Below are positions 6,101 through 7,612 of a DNA stretch of 7,612 nucleotides, one piece after another. The notes under the pieces were generated by a model that made no database searches, was not told the origin of the DNA, and was given only the letters and a program-made list of their open reading frames with translations. The position numbers and the translations under genes were made by a program. Source of the stretch: Candidatus Woesearchaeota archaeon (lineage in GTDB: Archaea > Nanobdellota > Nanobdellia > Woesearchaeales > JAGWAF01); contig JAFGCE010000083.1 of NCBI GenBank assembly GCA_016932755.1, forward strand, positions 1 to 7,612. Reading direction: 5' to 3'. How positions within the stretch are numbered: position 1 is the first letter of the stretch; each line of letters opens with the position of its first letter.

Positions 6101-6404
6101 CCTTTGAATTGCAGGGAGCCTTTACATAAGCATAAACCTCCTGGATTTCCCCGGGTTTTAGGGTAAATGACACAGGTGCATATGAAACAAGATTTGCAGC
6201 TGAACCTTCAAGATTAACAGTGTATGCGCTTGTTATGCTTCCTGTGTTAGAAACAACAATCTTGTCAAGTGCTGTGGAGCACTCTCCGACACGGATAATT
6301 TTAGCAGACTGCGCTGAAAAATCCTCTGTCAGCGCGCTCACATTAGCGATGCTCAAAAGCAGGATAATGCATGCAATCAGGGTTATTATGTTTTTTTTAT
6401 TCAT
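3153..6404 (-). CDS. Large multi-pass cell-surface protein: four NEW3-like domains, K/E-rich helix, PGF-pre-PGF-like domain, cadherin-like domain
   Basis: The 1083 residues read in order as follows. A signal peptide (about 1-24) leads to four Ig-like repeats of NPCBM/NEW3 (COG1470) type at about 38-128, 142-233, 262-352 and 358-455, marked by NTG, LxPGE and APC motifs. TM1 (469-492) is followed by about 100 residues of almost unbroken Lys/Glu/Arg/Gln (494-597). TM2 (599-623) and TM3 (637-658) form a hairpin. A PGF-pre-PGF-like domain (about 668-800) contains FRFRIKKCWL, LSRYNNEIW, YIYYESESAG and FFAIVG. Then come a Lys-rich stretch (801-849), TM4 (851-874), an acidic Glu/Pro stretch (906-947), a cadherin/Ig-like domain (951-1036) with DPDND and NADDGKG, TM5 (1053-1072) and a short basic tail. 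Cys pairs 42/98 and 146/202 have identical spacing and could be disulfides. No enzyme motif is seen. A structural or organising role in the envelope beside the S-layer gene is inferred. The ATG at 6404 has a signal peptide and an upstream GGGGGA. Confidence 0.85.
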   Translation of the reverse strand: MNKKNIITLIACIILLLSIANVSALTEDFSAQSAKIIRVGECSTALDKIVVSNTGSITSAYTVNLEGSAANLVSYAPVSFTLKPGEIQEVYAYVKAPCNSKGGYNLETYITTKLGVQKVLKQEISIHETQNIKIVPVVYSDVIDPCETAFFSFDVTNTGDFPEIYEFTSVGDFADKVNFNFNNVTILSGETLRLSMYVAPSCESWGDYTLGFETSARLSNAVAETSGISLKINRAYDYSLTFGRFYIPEEGKTPNLNAYAGDYFLCEEQKGAVPVLIENKAKIANTYFLDLEGNGWTSLSGDVVSLEPGKSAYVNINVAPPEPMRKVLNITFNAESDFGEIEKSEARSIIVDICHIPVIAEGVSRIKTYYNESVAELSIVNTGSKTSTYRLETEGADWIAAEPSTVVLAPGEEGTFRLRLSPVAGETPEGTYVVAVKATADDNVQYIKEVKVKLKEPRFSNMIFDEYLPFTILFIILLIVIALASIGTVVYLDRTKEERAKKREKLKVQRAKEKERKQREKEKKQAKKQRELERKKKQKEKLRIQKQKEKEKKKLEKQKEKERKKKEKEAKKAKKAEAKAAAGKTVAKAGKKERPGKVKWLLRIILALVVIAVAAAVIFIIYKILVNLGFYKAYMLRGLITAVIIIAVLIILETLISKWYKRHVWKTLVPAQKGVVVLSWRKGLGEIVVKLKKPVEEAKISVKRYFWKPTFVAARGKAYQYFEIRKKNFGNNDIDKILFRFRIKKCWLARHNVPEDTIKLSRYNNEIWLTLKTEKIKEDKKYIYYESESAGCSFFAIVGKPKPVKKEKAKEPQPKVIVKEKVVIKKVFVEKKAAKKRPQPKKKKQKSEALKWLGWILLAVILLALVCFGIFYAVKNYPAAENETENASESATASITIGNVTWENISLEELDFELEPEEQEPEAEEEPEAEPEPETEAEEPEEEEEVLEGGIPAQEWDEDTEHTLDLSQYFHDPDNDVLAYTHSPLENIEIEIDDEGIATLKPSRNWFGEEMVVFNADDGKGANVSSNEVRLIVNEVEEPPVGEKIKEGISIYSNYIMMGILILVIIILLIEFRKPIMKFLEED
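4630..4922 (-). repeat. Low-complexity polypurine tract encoding the K/E/R-rich helix
   Basis: The coding strand here is almost wholly A and G (AAA, AAG, GAA, GAG, AGA codons), so the plus strand is a long run of T and C with few interruptions. It encodes residues about 494-592. The tract is inside a single intact frame, and irregular repeats such as KEKERK and KEKEKK suggest growth by slippage. Strand asymmetry of this length could allow unusual DNA structure, but nothing shows that it does. Confidence 0.8.
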
Positions 6405-6416
6405 TTTGAACTCAAT

Positions 6417-6422
6417 TCCCCC
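6417..6422 (-). promoter_or_regulatory. Possible ribosome-binding site of the large surface protein gene
   Basis: GGGGGA on the minus strand ends 12 bases before the ATG at 6404. The spacing is longer than usual and the match to GGAGG/GGTGA is partial, but it is the only purine-rich site in the leader, and it supports this ATG over later in-frame ones. Unlike the permease and VTT-like genes, this gene appears to have a 5' leader. Confidence 0.4.
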
Positions 6423-6432
6423 TTTCAGGGTT

Positions 6433-6446
6433 CTATAGTGCTATAG
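6433..6446 (-). promoter_or_regulatory. CTATAG-N2-CTATAG palindrome at the predicted transcription start
   Basis: CTATAGTGCTATAG contains two copies of the self-complementary hexamer CTATAG two bases apart, so it is both a direct and an inverted repeat. Flanking GGG (6428-6430) and CCC (6447-6449) could lengthen the helix. It lies about 27 bases downstream of the TATA-like box, right at the expected start of transcription, a common place for an archaeal repressor operator. It could also form a small hairpin at the 5' end of the mRNA. Confidence 0.45.
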
Positions 6447-6469
6447 CCCCCAGTGAGCAACGACCGAAA

Positions 6470-6479
6470 TTATAAAAAA
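6470..6479 (-). promoter_or_regulatory. TATA-like box of the large surface protein gene
   Basis: On the minus strand the sequence reads TTTTTTATAA, followed by TTTCGG. Its centre is about 27 bases ahead of the palindrome at 6433-6446, giving a leader of about 40 bases before the ATG at 6404. The box overlaps the T-rich terminator of the upstream S-layer gene, so promoter and terminator share sequence. Inference from position and composition. Confidence 0.45.
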
Positions 6480-6492
6480 TAAAAAAGAAAAA
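6474..6492 (-). terminator. T-rich terminator of the putative S-layer gene
   Basis: Starting eight bases after the TAA stop, the minus strand has T5, T6 and T6 tracts separated by single bases (TTTTTCTTTTTTATTTTTT). Several successive T tracts are typical of archaeal termination after strongly expressed genes. This would separate the S-layer transcript from the downstream surface gene, though read-through is possible because the two lie on the same strand 95 bases apart. Confidence 0.6.
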
Positions 6493-6499
6493 GAGGAAC

Positions 6500-7612
6500 T
6501 TAGTAGTAGGTCTCTGTTTCAGGCTCTGTTCCGTCCTCATCGTTCTTAAGCTTGCTGAATCCTATGATTAATCCAAGGATAACCAGCAAAGCAACAAGCA
6601 CGACAAGTGCAATCTCAAGCCCTTTCTTTGCTTTGTCCCAGCTGCTTACTTCAGGCTCAACTATGTTTGCAGTCAGTGTTGCCTGCTCAACTGTTTCTGA
6701 ACCTGATTTGACTGTTGCTGTGAAGACCTGCTGTCCTACTGCTGTGTCCTTGTTGGCAGCTACGAAAACATATATGCTTTCTGAGTCTCCGGCTTCTACA
6801 ACAACTGTGCTTGTTGGGCTTATCCTTACTGTTCCCCAGCTTGAAACACCGTCAACAGTAACTGAGAATGATTTTCTTGTTCCTGCATTGTTCAGTATTG
6901 TTATTGGGTATATTGCCCCGCCGTTTCCTGGCATGACATTTTCAAGTGTTGAGCCAACAACAACATCTGGTTCTGCTGAAGCCCCAGCAGCTTCGCATAT
7001 GCTTCCTTCAACAACTTCTATGGTTGTCATCTCTGAAACATCCTCATAGCCTTCGTCATATTCTACTTCAGCTATAACATCATAAAGTTTTGCCTGTGCG
7101 CATGCTGGTATTTTAAGGAATAGCTCTTCTGATGTTTCTGAATCTCCTGATTCAATCTCATCAATGTAATCAGACTGGCTCAATCCCAGTGCAGGTATGC
7201 TGACTGTAACCTTGACTGAGTCCTCGTCTCTGTCTCCCATGTTCTTTACCCTGACAGAAGCAAGCAATCCGCTTCCAGCTTTGACATCATTTTCAGGGGT
7301 AAGTACGATGTCTTTTATTACTAGGTTGTGTCTTGGGGCATCAATCTTAAGGTTGTATCCTGCAACTACCCTTTCGTTGTTCCTGTCGCTTATTGTTATC
7401 CACAACTTGTAGCTGTCCTCTTCAACCCTGCTTGGAACTGGAACATTAAGTGTCTTTGTATATGTCACATTCTCTTCAACATCAAATGTGTGAGTTGAGT
7501 CTGATGTGCTCTCCCGGTCATTATATTCGTATCCTTCTATCTCAGCTTCCACTTCCACATTTTCAGCGTCAGCGACAGCTGTAAGGATAACCTTGACCTC
7601 AACTTCTTCTCC
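6500..7612 (-). CDS. Putative S-layer protein, C-terminal part (5' end beyond window)
   Basis: The frame is open from the window edge (7612) to the TAA at 6500-6502, giving 370 residues. No start is visible: the GTG at 7558 is internal, since in-frame coding continues upstream as GEEVEVKVILTAVADAEN. The layout is a beta-rich segment (about 1-93) with an NVT sequon; a CARDB-like domain (about 95-200) with VRVKNMGD and DEIESGDSET; a NEW3-like domain (about 217-318) with ITILNNAG, SSWGTVRISP and VEAGDSESIYVFV; one TM (about 332-352); and a tail ending in Glu/Thr-rich residues and TYY. Two cysteines (171 and 206) could pair. This is the usual architecture of proteins annotated as putative S-layer proteins in Woesearchaeota/Pacearchaeota-like genomes: an outer stack of Ig-like domains held by one C-terminal helix. 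The next gene downstream shares the NEW3 domain type. That it is the main S-layer protein is inferred. Confidence 0.8.
   Translation of the reverse strand, partial: GEEVEVKVILTAVADAENVEVEAEIEGYEYNDRESTSDSTHTFDVEENVTYTKTLNVPVPSRVEEDSYKLWITISDRNNERVVAGYNLKIDAPRHNLVIKDIVLTPENDVKAGSGLLASVRVKNMGDRDEDSVKVTVSIPALGLSQSDYIDEIESGDSETSEELFLKIPACAQAKLYDVIAEVEYDEGYEDVSEMTTIEVVEGSICEAAGASAEPDVVVGSTLENVMPGNGGAIYPITILNNAGTRKSFSVTVDGVSSWGTVRISPTSTVVVEAGDSESIYVFVAANKDTAVGQQVFTATVKSGSETVEQATLTANIVEPEVSSWDKAKKGLEIALVVLVALLVILGLIIGFSKLKNDEDGTEPETETYY

Noticed and set aside
6552..7412. Plus-strand open frames opposite the putative S-layer gene
   Set aside because: They are composition shadows rich in Ser, Thr and Val, opposite a frame with clear domain content.
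7556..7558. GTG start for the putative S-layer gene
   Set aside because: The frame stays open with similar acidic, beta-rich coding sequence to the window edge, so the gene is truncated by the window.

Overview
The window reads as a piece of an archaeal chromosome, most likely from a DPANN-type lineage (Woesearchaeota/Pacearchaeota-like). The evidence is a tRNA-Trp gene with a bulge-helix-bulge intron, TATA-box promoters placed so that two of the transcripts would be leaderless, T-tract terminators, a MEMO family gene, and a pair of large surface proteins built from archaeal Ig-like (NEW3/CARDB) and PGF-pre-PGF-like domains. The DNA is fairly AT-rich. The lineage assignment is an inference from gene content, with no marker-gene comparison behind it.

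Layout. Positions 1-940 (+) hold the 3' part of a MEMO/AmmeMemoRadiSam-B gene, followed one base later by a small DUF192 gene. Positions 937-1608 (-) encode a polytopic membrane protein resembling the DedA/VTT family; its stop codon interlocks with that of the DUF192 gene. Positions 1609-1694 are a divergent promoter region. Positions 1695-1829 (+) are tRNA-Trp (CCA anticodon) with a 61-nt intron between nucleotides 37 and 38. Positions 1830-1952 have no CDS but contain a strong hairpin, an apparent degenerate copy of the tRNA 3' end and flank, and a T7 tract. Positions 2005-3141 (+) encode an 11-TM amino-acid permease of the tryptophan/tyrosine permease type. Positions 3153-6404 (-) encode a 1083-residue multi-pass surface protein. 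Positions 6500-7612 (-) hold the C-terminal 370 residues of a putative S-layer protein that continues past the window edge.

How the parts may work together. The two minus-strand surface genes are adjacent and share domain types, so a joint role in the cell envelope is the simplest reading. The 1083-residue protein is the most unusual item. Signal peptide, membrane segments, charge and N-glycosylation sequons all point to an acidic outer face and a very basic inner face, with a PGF-pre-PGF-like domain on the cytoplasmic side. The tRNA-Trp locus is the second point of interest. Its intron is complementary to both exons in ways that compete with the splicing fold, and a tRNA-like remnant sits just downstream, ahead of an aromatic-type amino-acid permease. 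No CRISPR array, insertion sequence, rRNA gene or origin was recognised.
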